Assembly (NCBI RefSeq): GCF_965229915.1
Contig: NZ_CBDDJZ010000001.1
Location: 930,001 to 994,000 of the forward strand
Source: Marinoscillum sp965229915
GTDB taxonomy: Bacteria; Bacteroidota; Bacteroidia; Cytophagales; Cyclobacteriaceae
Length of the DNA: 64,000 nucleotides
Direction of reading: 5' to 3'
This document shows, one piece after another, positions 51,215 to 60,745 of the stretch (position 1 is its first letter; each line of letters opens with the position of its first letter). Below the pieces are notes generated by a model. It was not told the DNA's origin. It was given only the letters and a program-made list of their open reading frames with translations, and made no database searches. A program made the translations under genes and the position numbers.

Positions 51215-52837
51215 ATGAATCAGCAAAAAGTCCTTGTCGTTCAAAAGGATGATTTTACCAAAAAGGTGTTGCTATGGCTTGTATTCAACCTTTTTGCGCT
51301 TTGTATTTCGGCACAAAGTGCATCATCAGACAGTCAAATCACACCAGAGCAATGCGAAGCGCTCTTGTCCACCAACCCGGATTCTGCCCTACTTCTGGTC
51401 CAAATAGGCATGAGCCAGTCAACCGACACTATTCAGTTTGCTATCATCAAAGGGCAGGCACTTCGCAGGAAAGGTGAAGCTCTGGAAGCTAAGCTCTATT
51501 TTCAAAGTCTGCTGGACGCTCAAATGACCAATCAACAGAGAGCCGAACTAAACAACAACCTAGGTAAAGTCAATGCCAACCTGGCTGAGTATGATCAGGC
51601 GATAGCCAGCTTTCTAAGCGCACTTCACATCATGGAGGAGTCTGGTGACGAACAAGGGCAAGCATTTTACCTCAACAATATAGGAATCGTCTACGACCTG
51701 CAGTCAGTTTATGATCAGGCCCTGGTATACTACACCCGCTCATTAGAACTAAAGATCAAATTGGGAATGGAGTCTTCGCTTCCTGCTTCTTACACCAATA
51801 TTGGCATTACCATGTATCACCTTGGGCAGTTGGACTCGTCATTGATCTATCATAAACTGGCGCTAGCTGGTTTTGAAAAACAGGGAAAGGACAACTCCAT
51901 CGCCAGAAGCAAAAACAACATAGGTTTTGCGTTGATTGATTTAGGGAATTACGATGAAGCTGAGGAATACCTCAAGTCGGCACTTCAGATCAGGTCCCTG
52001 CTCAACGATCAGCGGGGAATAGCCCAAACAACCAACAACCTCTCAGTGCTATACAGTCACAAAAATCAATTGGACAAAGCATGGGAAGCAGCCAATAAAG
52101 CTGAGGTCATCGCCCGAGATTTGGCTCTGCCTGAGATCCTAAAAAACGCCATCCAACAGAAAGTAACAATCCTTGCACGAAAAGGCAGGTTTCCGCAAGC
52201 TTATCATCTTACCATAGCACTGGATAGCCTTAATCAGGAAATAGCTAATACCGATAAAGCGAATAAAGTAGCGGAGCTGGAAGCTCGCTATCAAAACATC
52301 AAAAAAGAGAAGGAGATACAACAGCAACGGCTCCTGTTGGCCAACAAGGAAATTGAGCTGAAAGCAGAAGTATCCAAACGCAATTTCTTTCTGGTAATTT
52401 CCATCATATTGATGCTTGCTGGGATATCCATGGGGTATGGATACCATCAAAAAAGCCGCGCCGGGCGGTTGTTTCAGGCTCAAAACATGCTACTCCAGAA
52501 AGAGTCAACCCGGGTACAACAAAGTAAAATGACCCTGACTCGGGAATTGGATCACATCAAAATGGCACTGGAGGATCGCAACCAGATCTTGCAAAATGTT
52601 TATGAAAAACCTAAGGAGGATTTACCTCCGCACCTACTACAGCTGAGCCCTAGAGAGATGGAAGTACTTTCGTACCTCGCCCTCGGGTGGTCAGACAAAG
52701 AAATCGCGGAGAAACTGTACGTTTCGGTCTCCACCACAAAGACCCATCTGAGAAGAATTTACAGCAAGCTACTAGTCAAAGGAAGAGCTGAAGCCGTAAC
52801 CATAGCTCACCGTCATGGCATCATTGGAACGGTATAG
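51215..52837 (+). CDS. TPR protein with membrane helix and LuxR-type HTH
   Basis: A 540-residue regulator. The ATG at 51215 gives a signal-anchor-like N-terminus; a longer frame starts inside the neighbour's upstream region. Tetratricopeptide repeats fill about residues 45-360, with repeats such as YNNIGIVYDLQ and a coiled coil before a membrane helix (FFLVISIILMLAGISMGYGY, about 415-434). The C-terminal LuxR/GerE HTH is LSPREMEVLSYLALGWSDKEIAEKLYVSVSTTKTHLRRIY (seen in about 475-515). It is probably a sensor-regulator of the kind common in Bacteroidota, with the TPR part outside the cytoplasm. Confidence 0.85.
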   Translation: MNQQKVLVVQKDDFTKKVLLWLVFNLFALCISAQSASSDSQITPEQCEALLSTNPDSALLLVQIGMSQSTDTIQFAIIKGQALRRKGEALEAKLYFQSLLDAQMTNQQRAELNNNLGKVNANLAEYDQAIASFLSALHIMEESGDEQGQAFYLNNIGIVYDLQSVYDQALVYYTRSLELKIKLGMESSLPASYTNIGITMYHLGQLDSSLIYHKLALAGFEKQGKDNSIARSKNNIGFALIDLGNYDEAEEYLKSALQIRSLLNDQRGIAQTTNNLSVLYSHKNQLDKAWEAANKAEVIARDLALPEILKNAIQQKVTILARKGRFPQAYHLTIALDSLNQEIANTDKANKVAELEARYQNIKKEKEIQQQRLLLANKEIELKAEVSKRNFFLVISIILMLAGISMGYGYHQKSRAGRLFQAQNMLLQKESTRVQQSKMTLTRELDHIKMALEDRNQILQNVYEKPKEDLPPHLLQLSPREMEVLSYLALGWSDKEIAEKLYVSVSTTKTHLRRIYSKLLVKGRAEAVTIAHRHGIIGTV

Positions 52838-52928
52838 TGTTAGTTTTACACCTAACACTGGCCTGTGAAGGATTTTCTAGTTAATTTGAAGCACCAAATC
52901 ATCAACCATTTTTTAAACCTTGCCATCG

Positions 52929-53723
52929 ATGATCTCTCGGATTGTCAAATTATTTACCAATGAACTGTTGATTGCTACAGCAATCATGCTGAACGCCATT
53001 CTACTGTTCATCATGGGCTATGAGAGCCTGCATCAAAACGAATTTCTCATGATTCTGGATCATGGGTTTACCATTTTCTTCGTATTTGAGATGGTGGTAA
53101 AAATGGGACTGAGAGGCTGGAAACCTTATTTTGAAAACAATTGGAATAAGTTCGATTTCTTTCTCGTAGTGATTTCTGTGCCATCATTATTCGTATTGCT
53201 GATCGAAATACCAGATCTCTCCTACTTGCTGGTTTTCAGGCTATTGCGTGTCATGCGGATCCTGAGGTTCATGCGTTTTATTCCTAACATTCGTAAAATG
53301 GTGTCAGGAATCGGCAGGGCCTTTCGGGCCTCAGTCTTTGTATTAGTGGCACTGGTTATTTACAATGTATTGTTGGCTATTCTTAGTAGTTATCTATTTA
53401 GGGATGAGGCTCCCGAGATGTTTGGCAATCCAGCCATATCACTCTATTCAATCTTTCAAGTGTTTACCTTGGAAGGATGGAATGACATCCCGGCCACCAT
53501 CATAGCCAATTCAGATGGCGCCTCCTGGAAACCCGTGCTCACACGAATATTCTTTTTTATCGTGGTGATTTCTGGTGGCATATTCGGTATGTCTATCATG
53601 AATGCAATCTTTGTGGACGAAATGGTCATGGATAACAACGCGGGATTGGAGGATAAGGTGGATGAACTCAACAAAAAGGTGGACGAGTTGATGGAAGAAC
53701 TTCGGAAATCATCCAAATCATAG
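52929..53723 (+). CDS. Voltage-gated-like cation channel (one-domain, NaChBac-type)
   Basis: A 264-residue six-helix channel subunit; ATG 52929 is preferred over a TTG 9 bp upstream. The S4 segment FRLLRVMRILRFMRF (103-117) has five arginines at every third position (104, 107, 110, 113, 116), the mark of a voltage sensor. The pore filter is TLEGWND (180-186), comparable with TLESW of NaChBac. After S6 comes a C-terminal coiled coil (about 238-260) as in BacNav tetramers. It should form a homotetrameric Na+ or Ca2+ channel. Ion choice cannot be fixed from sequence, but the glycine and the extra aspartate differ from typical BacNav. Confidence 0.88.
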   Translation: MISRIVKLFTNELLIATAIMLNAILLFIMGYESLHQNEFLMILDHGFTIFFVFEMVVKMGLRGWKPYFENNWNKFDFFLVVISVPSLFVLLIEIPDLSYLLVFRLLRVMRILRFMRFIPNIRKMVSGIGRAFRASVFVLVALVIYNVLLAILSSYLFRDEAPEMFGNPAISLYSIFQVFTLEGWNDIPATIIANSDGASWKPVLTRIFFFIVVISGGIFGMSIMNAIFVDEMVMDNNAGLEDKVDELNKKVDELMEELRKSSKS

Positions 53724-53777
53724 CCTGATTAACCAATAGAGTTGCTTATAATTGAAACATTAATTAACCGATCCATA

Positions 53778-55682
53778 ATGAGATTATTGTTTCTAATAAT
53801 CACGTTTGCTTTCGTTCTTGCTGCGAGGGGACAAGTGGACGTAACCAAGTATGCATCAGAGGACTTATTTGATGTCAAACCCCTCATTGACGTTGAAACC
53901 ATCAATCAGCCTAAAAAAGAGGCAAAAAAATCTCAGTGGGAAGCAGAGATTCAAAAGGGATTGGACTACTGGAATCAACAGGAATACGATGAAGCACAGT
54001 TCTATTTCGAACAAATGCAGGAGGAATATCCTCAAACACTTATTTTTCCCTACTATCTGGGAATGATCAATTATGAACGAAACCGCTTTGATGAATCATT
54101 AAGACATTTGAACGAGGTTTTAAGAATTGATCCATTATTTCTAGAAGCTAAATATATGACTGGTGTCATTTTCCTAGAACAGAATAATGACAAACAAGCC
54201 ATCTCAATTTTCAAAGAACTAAAAAAACTCCCAAAATACTCTGCTTATGGTGAGCATGGGTTGGCCCTTTATTCTTTGAAAAGGCTGGATGCTTATCGTA
54301 CACGATTGCATCTAAAAAAGTGTCTCGAGAAAGACGCCTCTTTCCTAGAGGCTTATATCCCTCTAATCTCAACAGAGATTTATTTTGGCAAAATCAAGTC
54401 GGCCCGAAATTACATCGAACAAGCGTTGGTTATTGCTCCAACCTGGGAAGAGGGAATTATGGTTAGAGCGATGATTTCATTACTTCAGGATGAGAATTTA
54501 GAACAATTTGAAACTGATATCAATACTCTACTCAAACTTGACCCATCGAATTATCATTACAACTCAATAAAAGCTTTCCTAAAAATGGAACTGGGTCAAT
54601 ACAACGATGCTGTCAAACAATTCAAAGTGGTCTACGATTCATCAGTCGATACGTTGAGAAGAGGAAAGCATTCATTTAGCTCGAAATTTAAAAAAGAAGA
54701 ATCTGTGCAGCGGTCTCTAACTTACTATTTTGACAACTACTCCATGGATGCTTCCGCTAGAGAACACCTAGATAAAGGCATATGTTTGTTAATTGCCGAT
54801 GAAAAGGAAGAAGCAATCGCTCAATTTGATAGCGCATTGATTTATGAGCAACATCCTGCGATATACAACTTTATTGGAGCTACTCAGAAAAGTTTGTTTT
54901 CAATACACACAAATACCTTAACAGAAACGTATACCAATGCTATCAAACTAGACTCACTGAACTGGATTGCCTATTCTTACAGGGGAGAATCCTACTTATC
55001 ACAAAATGCATTGAATGAAGCTTATGAAGACTATTCTATGGTTATAGCTCTTAAGCCCAGACAAAAGGAAGGATATAAAAACAGAGGAAATATTCTTACA
55101 GCTTCTGGCAAATATCGTCAGGCCTATCAGGATTATTCCCGTGCTATAGCCTTAGACACTACGGACACTGACCTTTTCTTTAATAGAGCCAAAATAGCCT
55201 ATCTCATGAATTATATTGACCATGCACAATCTGATCTTGACAATATCTTAAAATCGAATCCGAAAGACGGTGAAGCATACTACATTAAGTATCAATGTAA
55301 ATTGACTTTAGGTGACACTATGCAAGCCATTTATTTACTGGACAGTGCTTCTAAATTTGAAAAACACAATCAAAATTACCATAATGAATTACTGACCAGA
55401 GCTTCAGAAGCTGACTTGTACGAGTATGCACTCAATGCTCATAACCGATTAGTGAAATATTATTCATATCAATATAGACATCTCCTCAATAGAGGTGAGT
55501 TTTACTACAATAATGCTAAATATGATCTGGCAATTAAAGACTTGGAAAATCTGATAAAAAAAGACAAGACCTCTGGTAAGGGTCACTACTATTTAGGTAA
55601 GTGTTATGAATTACAAGGTGATTTGAAACAAAGTTCTAAGCACTTGAAGAAAGCTAAAAAGTTTGGCTATAGCCCACAATAA
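53778..55682 (+). CDS. TPR-repeat exported protein
   Basis: A 634-residue protein (ATG 53778) with a signal peptide ending ARGQ and many tetratricopeptide repeats, for example FYFEQMQEEYPQTLIFPYYLGM near residues 72-93 and NRGEFYYNNAKYDLAIKDLE near the C-terminus. TPR proteins act as scaffolds. Its partner is not known. Codon use is AT-richer than that of neighbours. A hairpin follows the stop by 11 bp. Confidence 0.8.
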   Translation: MRLLFLIITFAFVLAARGQVDVTKYASEDLFDVKPLIDVETINQPKKEAKKSQWEAEIQKGLDYWNQQEYDEAQFYFEQMQEEYPQTLIFPYYLGMINYERNRFDESLRHLNEVLRIDPLFLEAKYMTGVIFLEQNNDKQAISIFKELKKLPKYSAYGEHGLALYSLKRLDAYRTRLHLKKCLEKDASFLEAYIPLISTEIYFGKIKSARNYIEQALVIAPTWEEGIMVRAMISLLQDENLEQFETDINTLLKLDPSNYHYNSIKAFLKMELGQYNDAVKQFKVVYDSSVDTLRRGKHSFSSKFKKEESVQRSLTYYFDNYSMDASAREHLDKGICLLIADEKEEAIAQFDSALIYEQHPAIYNFIGATQKSLFSIHTNTLTETYTNAIKLDSLNWIAYSYRGESYLSQNALNEAYEDYSMVIALKPRQKEGYKNRGNILTASGKYRQAYQDYSRAIALDTTDTDLFFNRAKIAYLMNYIDHAQSDLDNILKSNPKDGEAYYIKYQCKLTLGDTMQAIYLLDSASKFEKHNQNYHNELLTRASEADLYEYALNAHNRLVKYYSYQYRHLLNRGEFYYNNAKYDLAIKDLENLIKKDKTSGKGHYYLGKCYELQGDLKQSSKHLKKAKKFGYSPQ

Positions 55683-55693
55683 ATCGTAAAAAA

Positions 55694-55719
55694 ACCTGCT
55701 TCCTTAGTTAGAAGCAGGT
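55694..55719. terminator. Hairpin after the TPR gene
   Basis: ACCTGCTTC (55694-55702) and GAAGCAGGT (55711-55719) form a perfect 9-bp stem with an 8-nt loop. The A-run precedes the hairpin, so a T-run follows it only on the minus strand; on the plus strand termination is less certain. Nothing else is seen in the 197 bp to the next gene. Confidence 0.55.
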
Positions 55720-55916
55720 CACGTTATAGCGGTGATAGATTTGATTAATTCCTAATCTTATCTAAAGCTGTGTTTGAATTTCATAAATAATTCTGACATT
55801 TACGGGGTTTTTACGACGAAATCCAAGTTTTAGTAGTTCAATAAACTCCAATGCTCTTTTGACATACATTGGCTATCTTTCGATCAGAATCTGATTACTT
55901 AACCGACTTGTTCTAA

Positions 55917-56594
55917 ATGAACATACTTCTAGTAGAAGACGAAAAATCTTTGGGGGAAGCTATTATCGGCTACCTGACAGAGTCTGGGTATCACTGCGAA
56001 TGGGCTAGCAGCTTTACTGCAGCAAATGAAAAAACCTGGGCCTACGAATACGACTGTGTGGTGGTAGACATCACATTGCCGGATGGCAATGGATTGGATG
56101 TCATCGAACGTCTAAAATCAATCAAATCCAAGTCTGGTATCATTATTATCTCTGCAAAGAATGCTCTTGAAGACCGGATCAAAGGGTTGGATATAGGGGC
56201 AGACGATTATATCACTAAACCGTTCGACCTGGCAGAGTTAAACGCACGCATTCGTGCGCTCATTCGCAGGAGGAGTTTTGATGCGCAGAATGAGATTGTC
56301 TTCAATGAAATAACGGTCAATCCGTATGATCGCTCCGTCACAGTAAATGAGCAAGCACTCACCCTTACCAAGAAAGAATTTGACTTGCTGGTCTTTTTCA
56401 TTGCCAATCAAAACAGAGTAGTCACCAAGGAATCAATAGCTGAGCATCTCTGGGGTGATAATATGGATATGGCTGACTCGTTTGACTTCATCTACTCACA
56501 CCTCAAAAACTTAAGAAAGAAAATCCAGGAAAAAGGAGGCGAAGATTATGTACAAACGGTCTATGGTGTCGGGTATAAATTCACCAAAAAGTGA
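55917..56594 (+). CDS. OmpR-family response regulator
   Basis: A 225-residue response regulator: receiver domain (about 1-115) with acidic pocket E7/D8, phospho-acceptor D51 (VVVDITLPD) and the switch lysine in YITKPF, followed by a winged-helix DNA-binding domain (about 130-225) with a typical TKKEFDLLVFF start and the C-terminal TVYGVGYKF. It overlaps the kinase gene by 4 bp (GTGA) and forms a two-component system with it. Confidence 0.93.
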   Translation: MNILLVEDEKSLGEAIIGYLTESGYHCEWASSFTAANEKTWAYEYDCVVVDITLPDGNGLDVIERLKSIKSKSGIIIISAKNALEDRIKGLDIGADDYITKPFDLAELNARIRALIRRRSFDAQNEIVFNEITVNPYDRSVTVNEQALTLTKKEFDLLVFFIANQNRVVTKESIAEHLWGDNMDMADSFDFIYSHLKNLRKKIQEKGGEDYVQTVYGVGYKFTKK

Positions 56595-57853
56595 AACTCC
56601 TAGATATTGCCAATCGCTACTACCTGATTACACTGGTATTGGTCTTTGTCATTGGTAGTCTGGGCGCCTACTATGTGCTCAAATCAATTATCAACCATGA
56701 GTTCAATCAAAAGCTGTATGCCGAACGAGCCCAGATAGTCTATGAACTGCGAAACTTTGAAAACCTGCAGCGCACTTACTACCTCAACATTGGGGATGTC
56801 ATAGAGCTGGAAGAAGTGCCAGAAGATCCTCAGCTAGAACCCTTCCTCAAAGACACGATCATGTATGATCAATACGAGGAAAAAGAACTCCCCTTCAGAC
56901 AGCTGACCTTCTCAGATCAAATCAACAATCAGTTCTACATCATCACCATTTCCAAATCCCTGTTGTCCAACCTCGACCTCATCCAGGGAGTAAGTGAAAT
57001 CATGATAGGCATGGCGCTTATCCTCATGCTCTCTCTGGGCTTCCTCAATCGACTCATCTTTCAAAAGCTTTGGTCGCCCTTTCACCACATGATTCAGCAA
57101 CTTCAAGATTTTAAGATTTCCGAACCTGTTCCTTTAAAAATGGAAGACTCCAACGTAGACGAGTTCAATCAGCTGGGATATGTGCTAGATGAGATGATCA
57201 CAAAAAACATCAAGGATTATAAAAACCTGAAAGAATACACCGAAAACACCTCACACGAGATCCAAACACCGCTTGCCATCATCAAAAACAAAGCAGAAAT
57301 GCTCCTGCAAGAACCCCTGAATGAGCAACAGCTGACTGAGGTTAGTAAGATCTATGAAGCTGCTACGCGACTTGCTCGATTAAAAGATGGGCTGTCACTT
57401 CTTACCAAGATTGAAAACAATCAATATATCAAGACAGACCGGATTGACCTCAAACCTTATTTGGAAAACAAACTCGCGTCGTTTGAGGAATTGATAGAGC
57501 TCAAAAGCCTACAGGTAGATACTGAGTATAGAGCCACTCCTGTCATTTCCATGAATGCAGATCTCGCATATATTCTCATCACCAATCTGATCAGCAATGC
57601 TATCAAGCATAATGTACATGGCGGTTGGATCAAGGTGGATCTGGATGAACACCAACTGGTGATTAAAAATACGGGCAATGAGCTACTGGTCCCCACTGAA
57701 GAATTGTTTGAGCGGTTCAAACGAAACAGCGATTCCAGAGAATCAACAGGTCTGGGCCTATCCCTAATCCAGCGCATCTGTGATCAGAGTAAGATCAAGA
57801 TATCCTATGTTCATGAGGGTCGCACTCATGAATTGCGCTTGTCCTGGAATTAA
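56591..57853 (+). CDS. Sensor histidine kinase (OmpR partner)
   Basis: A 420-residue membrane kinase starting at GTG 56591. Two membrane helices (about 10-32 and 133-155) enclose a periplasmic sensor region of about 100 residues. The HisKA domain has the phospho-accepting H222 in YTENTSHEIQTPLAI. The ATP-binding domain has N-box NLISNAIKHN (about 331-340), F-box FERFKRN and G-box STGLGLSLI (about 390-398). It is coupled with the OmpR-type regulator upstream. Its signal is unknown. Confidence 0.93.
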   Translation: MKLLDIANRYYLITLVLVFVIGSLGAYYVLKSIINHEFNQKLYAERAQIVYELRNFENLQRTYYLNIGDVIELEEVPEDPQLEPFLKDTIMYDQYEEKELPFRQLTFSDQINNQFYIITISKSLLSNLDLIQGVSEIMIGMALILMLSLGFLNRLIFQKLWSPFHHMIQQLQDFKISEPVPLKMEDSNVDEFNQLGYVLDEMITKNIKDYKNLKEYTENTSHEIQTPLAIIKNKAEMLLQEPLNEQQLTEVSKIYEAATRLARLKDGLSLLTKIENNQYIKTDRIDLKPYLENKLASFEELIELKSLQVDTEYRATPVISMNADLAYILITNLISNAIKHNVHGGWIKVDLDEHQLVIKNTGNELLVPTEELFERFKRNSDSRESTGLGLSLIQRICDQSKIKISYVHEGRTHELRLSWN

Positions 57854-57950
57854 ATTCCGGTCTTAAGCCATTCTCCAGAATTTCTACAGATTTCAAAAAC
57901 ATATTTGTGTCATCATTAACTAATATGTTAATAGATACTTTCTACGGCGG

Positions 57951-57990
57951 CCTAAAACTCATTCTCTTCACCGAGAATGGGTTTTTTAGG
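57951..57990. terminator. Bidirectional terminator
   Basis: CCTAAAACTCATTCTC (57951-57966) pairs with GAGAATGGGTTTTTTAGG (57973-57990) over about 16 bp; A- and T-rich ends on both sides let it work for the histidine kinase and for the convergent AEC transporter, whose stop codon lies 7 bp beyond. Confidence 0.85.
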
Positions 57991-57996
57991 CTTTTT

Positions 57997-58875
57997 TTAG
58001 GCAATTAAAATCCACACGAAAGAAGTAGCCAACGAAGCAACAGTCCCCCAGCACAGTATCTGACTTACTAACTGTGGCAGTCTATTCTTCTCGAGTAACA
58101 TCAGGCAAATAGACGTTTGTGGAGCCATGGATGACTCGAGTAGAGCCACCGCCTCCAAATCCCTCGGCGCCTCTATCCAATACAGCAGAAATAGCGCTAC
58201 CAAAGGAGCAATTAACAACTTATAGCCTAAACCTGCATAAGCTGCGCGGGGTATCTTGAAATCCACATAGGTAGCGATCAAATATCCAACAATGATCATC
58301 GCCACAATGCTTAAACTATCAATAACCCACCCAAACACCTCCATGACTACTCCATGGAAAAGTCCGGCAGGTAAAAAGAAGCAAAGGACTATGGTGATAA
58401 AAACTGGGAATGTAAGCACTTTTAAGACTACACTCCTGACACCAGCATCCTGTCCATTGGCAATCATCGCCTGACCTACACTAGCCATCAGCAAAAAAGT
58501 CATTTGATCAAACAGCGCTCCATATAGCAACTGATCCTTCCCTAAATAAAAAATGATTAAGGGAAAGCCAACAAAAGACGTATTACCAAGACCAGACGTA
58601 AGCGATAGGACCAGTCGCTGATCTTTACTAAAATACTTTCGCAGCACTCCTTGAAATAGAACAATTGCCAATAACAGAATGAGCAGCGGTACAGCTACTA
58701 ATACCAACAGCTGACCGTCCAGCACCAGCCCGGGAATATTGGCGAGAGCTACCACCGGTAGAGCAATGTAAATAATGTACCGATTGCCCCAACTGATAAT
58801 TCTGGGCCTTAGCCAGCCAAGTTTGGTGAGTGCAAAGCCTAATGCAATCAACCCTACCAGTAGCACAAATTGCAT
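57997..58875 (-). CDS. AEC-family (auxin efflux carrier-like) transporter
   Basis: A 292-residue membrane protein with about ten hydrophobic helices and the AEC features YIIYIALPVVALANIPG (about 34-50) near the N-terminus and ALLESSMAPQTSICLMLLEK (about 245-264) near the C-terminus. AEC transporters export small organic acids or auxin-like compounds in bacteria. The substrate is unknown. Divergent from an MFS gene with 52 bp between the start codons. Confidence 0.87.
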   Translation of the reverse strand: MQFVLLVGLIALGFALTKLGWLRPRIISWGNRYIIYIALPVVALANIPGLVLDGQLLVLVAVPLLILLLAIVLFQGVLRKYFSKDQRLVLSLTSGLGNTSFVGFPLIIFYLGKDQLLYGALFDQMTFLLMASVGQAMIANGQDAGVRSVVLKVLTFPVFITIVLCFFLPAGLFHGVVMEVFGWVIDSLSIVAMIIVGYLIATYVDFKIPRAAYAGLGYKLLIAPLVALFLLYWIEAPRDLEAVALLESSMAPQTSICLMLLEKNRLPQLVSQILCWGTVASLATSFVWILIA

Positions 58876-58927
58876 GTTGAAATGATTGGTTCGCCTTCAA
58901 TATAGCCAACCATGTTATCTTTCCGTC

Positions 58928-60088
58928 ATGCATGCTCAAAATGATCGGGTCTCAGCCTGGGTTTTACCGGTAATTGTATTTAGCCAGTTTGGTTGTACTT
59001 CACTGTGGTTTGCAGTAAATGCCGTGATGCCTGAATTGCAAAGCGTCTATTTACTACCTGCCCATGCCATGGGTCACCTCACTTCTTCGGTTCAGTTTGG
59101 CTTTATCATAGGCACACTGCTTTTTGCCATCCTCACATTGGCAGACCGCTTCTCTCCTGTGCGCGTATTTTTCACCTGTGCAGTAATTGGAGCTACATTC
59201 AACCTAATACTTCTCTTTCCATTCCAGACTTTTTACTCTCTGCTATCCATTCGATTCTTGATTGGGGTATGTTTGGCAGGTATTTATCCGGTGGGAATGA
59301 AAATAGCTGCTGACTACTATCAGCAGGGTCTTGGCAAGTCTTTGGGGTTTCTGGTTGGGGCGTTGGTACTTGGTACTGCCTTTCCTCATGCGCTCAAGGG
59401 ATTTGGGCTGGCTCTACCCTGGCAAGGGGTCTTGTGGATCACCTCCGGATTAGCCGTAGCTGGCGGAACAATGATCTATATGCTCGGTGACGGACCCTAC
59501 CGAACACCATCCATGGGATTTAACCCAACTGCTTTACTTACCTTATTCAAAAAAGCCACCTTTCGGAAAGCCGCCTTTGGGTACTTTGGTCATATGTGGG
59601 AGTTATATGCCTTTTGGGCATTTGTTCCGGTTATTTTGGCCAATTACGTTCGTTCTGTAAATACTTCCTTTTGGGCCTTTATCATTATCGGTATCGGTAG
59701 TCTGTCCTGTGTGGCTGCTGGTTACCTTTCTGTAAAAAAGGACACCAAAAAGGTGGCTAGTTGGGCTCTTTTTATCTCAGCTAGCTGCTGTGCTGGAAGC
59801 TTCCTCATCTTACCACTGCATTTAGACTGGCTCAAATTGGTATTTCTGGTCATTTGGGGAATCACAGTGATCATGGATTCACCGATGTTTTCTACACTGG
59901 TAGCTCAGAATGCACCAGTTGAAAACAAGGGCACTTCGCTCACCATTGTGAACTCTATTGGGTTTTTGATCACTATTTTCAGTATTCAACTGCTGAACAC
60001 CCTGGTAAGTTACTCAGGGAGTCCAGCAGTGTATGTGGCCCTTATCATCGGACCAATTCTAGGTCTAATTGGCCTTTTGTGGCGTTAA
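58928..60088 (+). CDS. MFS transporter
   Basis: A 386-residue major facilitator with about twelve membrane segments; the ATG at 58928 puts the first helix (SAWVLPVIVFSQFGCTSLWF) in place. The MFS-type loop ADRFSPVRVFF is present near 72-82. It resembles the cyanate/NO-type or drug/small-molecule exporters, but the substrate is unknown. Its stop ends directly against the stop codon of azurin. Confidence 0.88.
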   Translation: MHAQNDRVSAWVLPVIVFSQFGCTSLWFAVNAVMPELQSVYLLPAHAMGHLTSSVQFGFIIGTLLFAILTLADRFSPVRVFFTCAVIGATFNLILLFPFQTFYSLLSIRFLIGVCLAGIYPVGMKIAADYYQQGLGKSLGFLVGALVLGTAFPHALKGFGLALPWQGVLWITSGLAVAGGTMIYMLGDGPYRTPSMGFNPTALLTLFKKATFRKAAFGYFGHMWELYAFWAFVPVILANYVRSVNTSFWAFIIIGIGSLSCVAAGYLSVKKDTKKVASWALFISASCCAGSFLILPLHLDWLKLVFLVIWGITVIMDSPMFSTLVAQNAPVENKGTSLTIVNSIGFLITIFSIQLLNTLVSYSGSPAVYVALIIGPILGLIGLLWR

Positions 60089-60613
60089 TTACTTTGGTGC
60101 TACCACAAAGCTTCCTTGCATCACCCCCCAGTGTCCTGGGAAACTACAGATGTACTTGTAATAACCTGCCTTGGGTGCGTCAAATGTGATGGTCACCTCT
60201 TCTCCTCCTCCGATTACTTTGGTATTGGCGATCACCTTATCTTCCATATCAGTGGGGATGTAACCATTGTCAGGTGCAGAGACTGCCGATGTACCAAATA
60301 CAGCCACGTCTGTTCCGGTTGTTAATAGCACCCAGTTGTGACCCATTGACTCTTTTGGCATCTTACCCACATGCTTCAGCGTGAGTGTAACCACCTGACC
60401 TTCTGTGACTTTCAACTCACTCTTATTGTACTGCATCTGGTCGTTGCCCTCAATAGTCAGGGAAATAGAGTCAGCTACTGTGTTCGCTTCGGCTACTGGA
60501 TCTGTGGAGGTTTTTGGTTCTTCTGTCTTACTTTCAGACTGACCTGAGCCTCCACCACATGCATATAGACCGGCCACTAATAGACTAAAAACTGCTAATC
60601 GGAATTTATTCAT
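60089..60613 (-). CDS. Azurin-type cupredoxin lipoprotein
   Basis: A 174-residue protein with a lipoprotein signal ending LYAC (C19), a Ser/Glu-rich linker, and an azurin domain with type-1 copper ligands H92 (in MGHNWVLL), C156 (ICSFPGHWGVMQG), H161 and M165. It passes electrons in the periplasm or at the cell surface. The gene is divergent from a TonB-dependent receptor, and metal uptake or copper handling is one possible link. Ligands are complete, so the copper-protein call is secure. Confidence 0.9.
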   Translation of the reverse strand: MNKFRLAVFSLLVAGLYACGGGSGQSESKTEEPKTSTDPVAEANTVADSISLTIEGNDQMQYNKSELKVTEGQVVTLTLKHVGKMPKESMGHNWVLLTTGTDVAVFGTSAVSAPDNGYIPTDMEDKVIANTKVIGGGEEVTITFDAPKAGYYKYICSFPGHWGVMQGSFVVAPK

Positions 60614-60676
60614 TTTTGTATGCTTTTAATTTTGATAAAATAAAATTAAAGGGTTTCGTACGTATTCTGATCATAC

Positions 60677-60696
60677 ATTTGTTTTAATGAACAAAT
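60677..60696. promoter_or_regulatory. Inverted repeat between azurin and TonB-receptor genes
   Basis: ATTTGTT (60677-60683) and AACAAAT (60690-60696) are a perfect 7-bp inverted repeat with a 6-bp spacer, in the divergent promoter region of azurin and the TonB-dependent receptor. A GAACGTTC palindrome lies 11 bp further on. A shared regulator is possible. Confidence 0.45.
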
Positions 60697-60745
60697 AAGA
60701 AATCAGAACGTTCTCTTTTCCACTGTGAAAACGCTTCTTTGTCAC

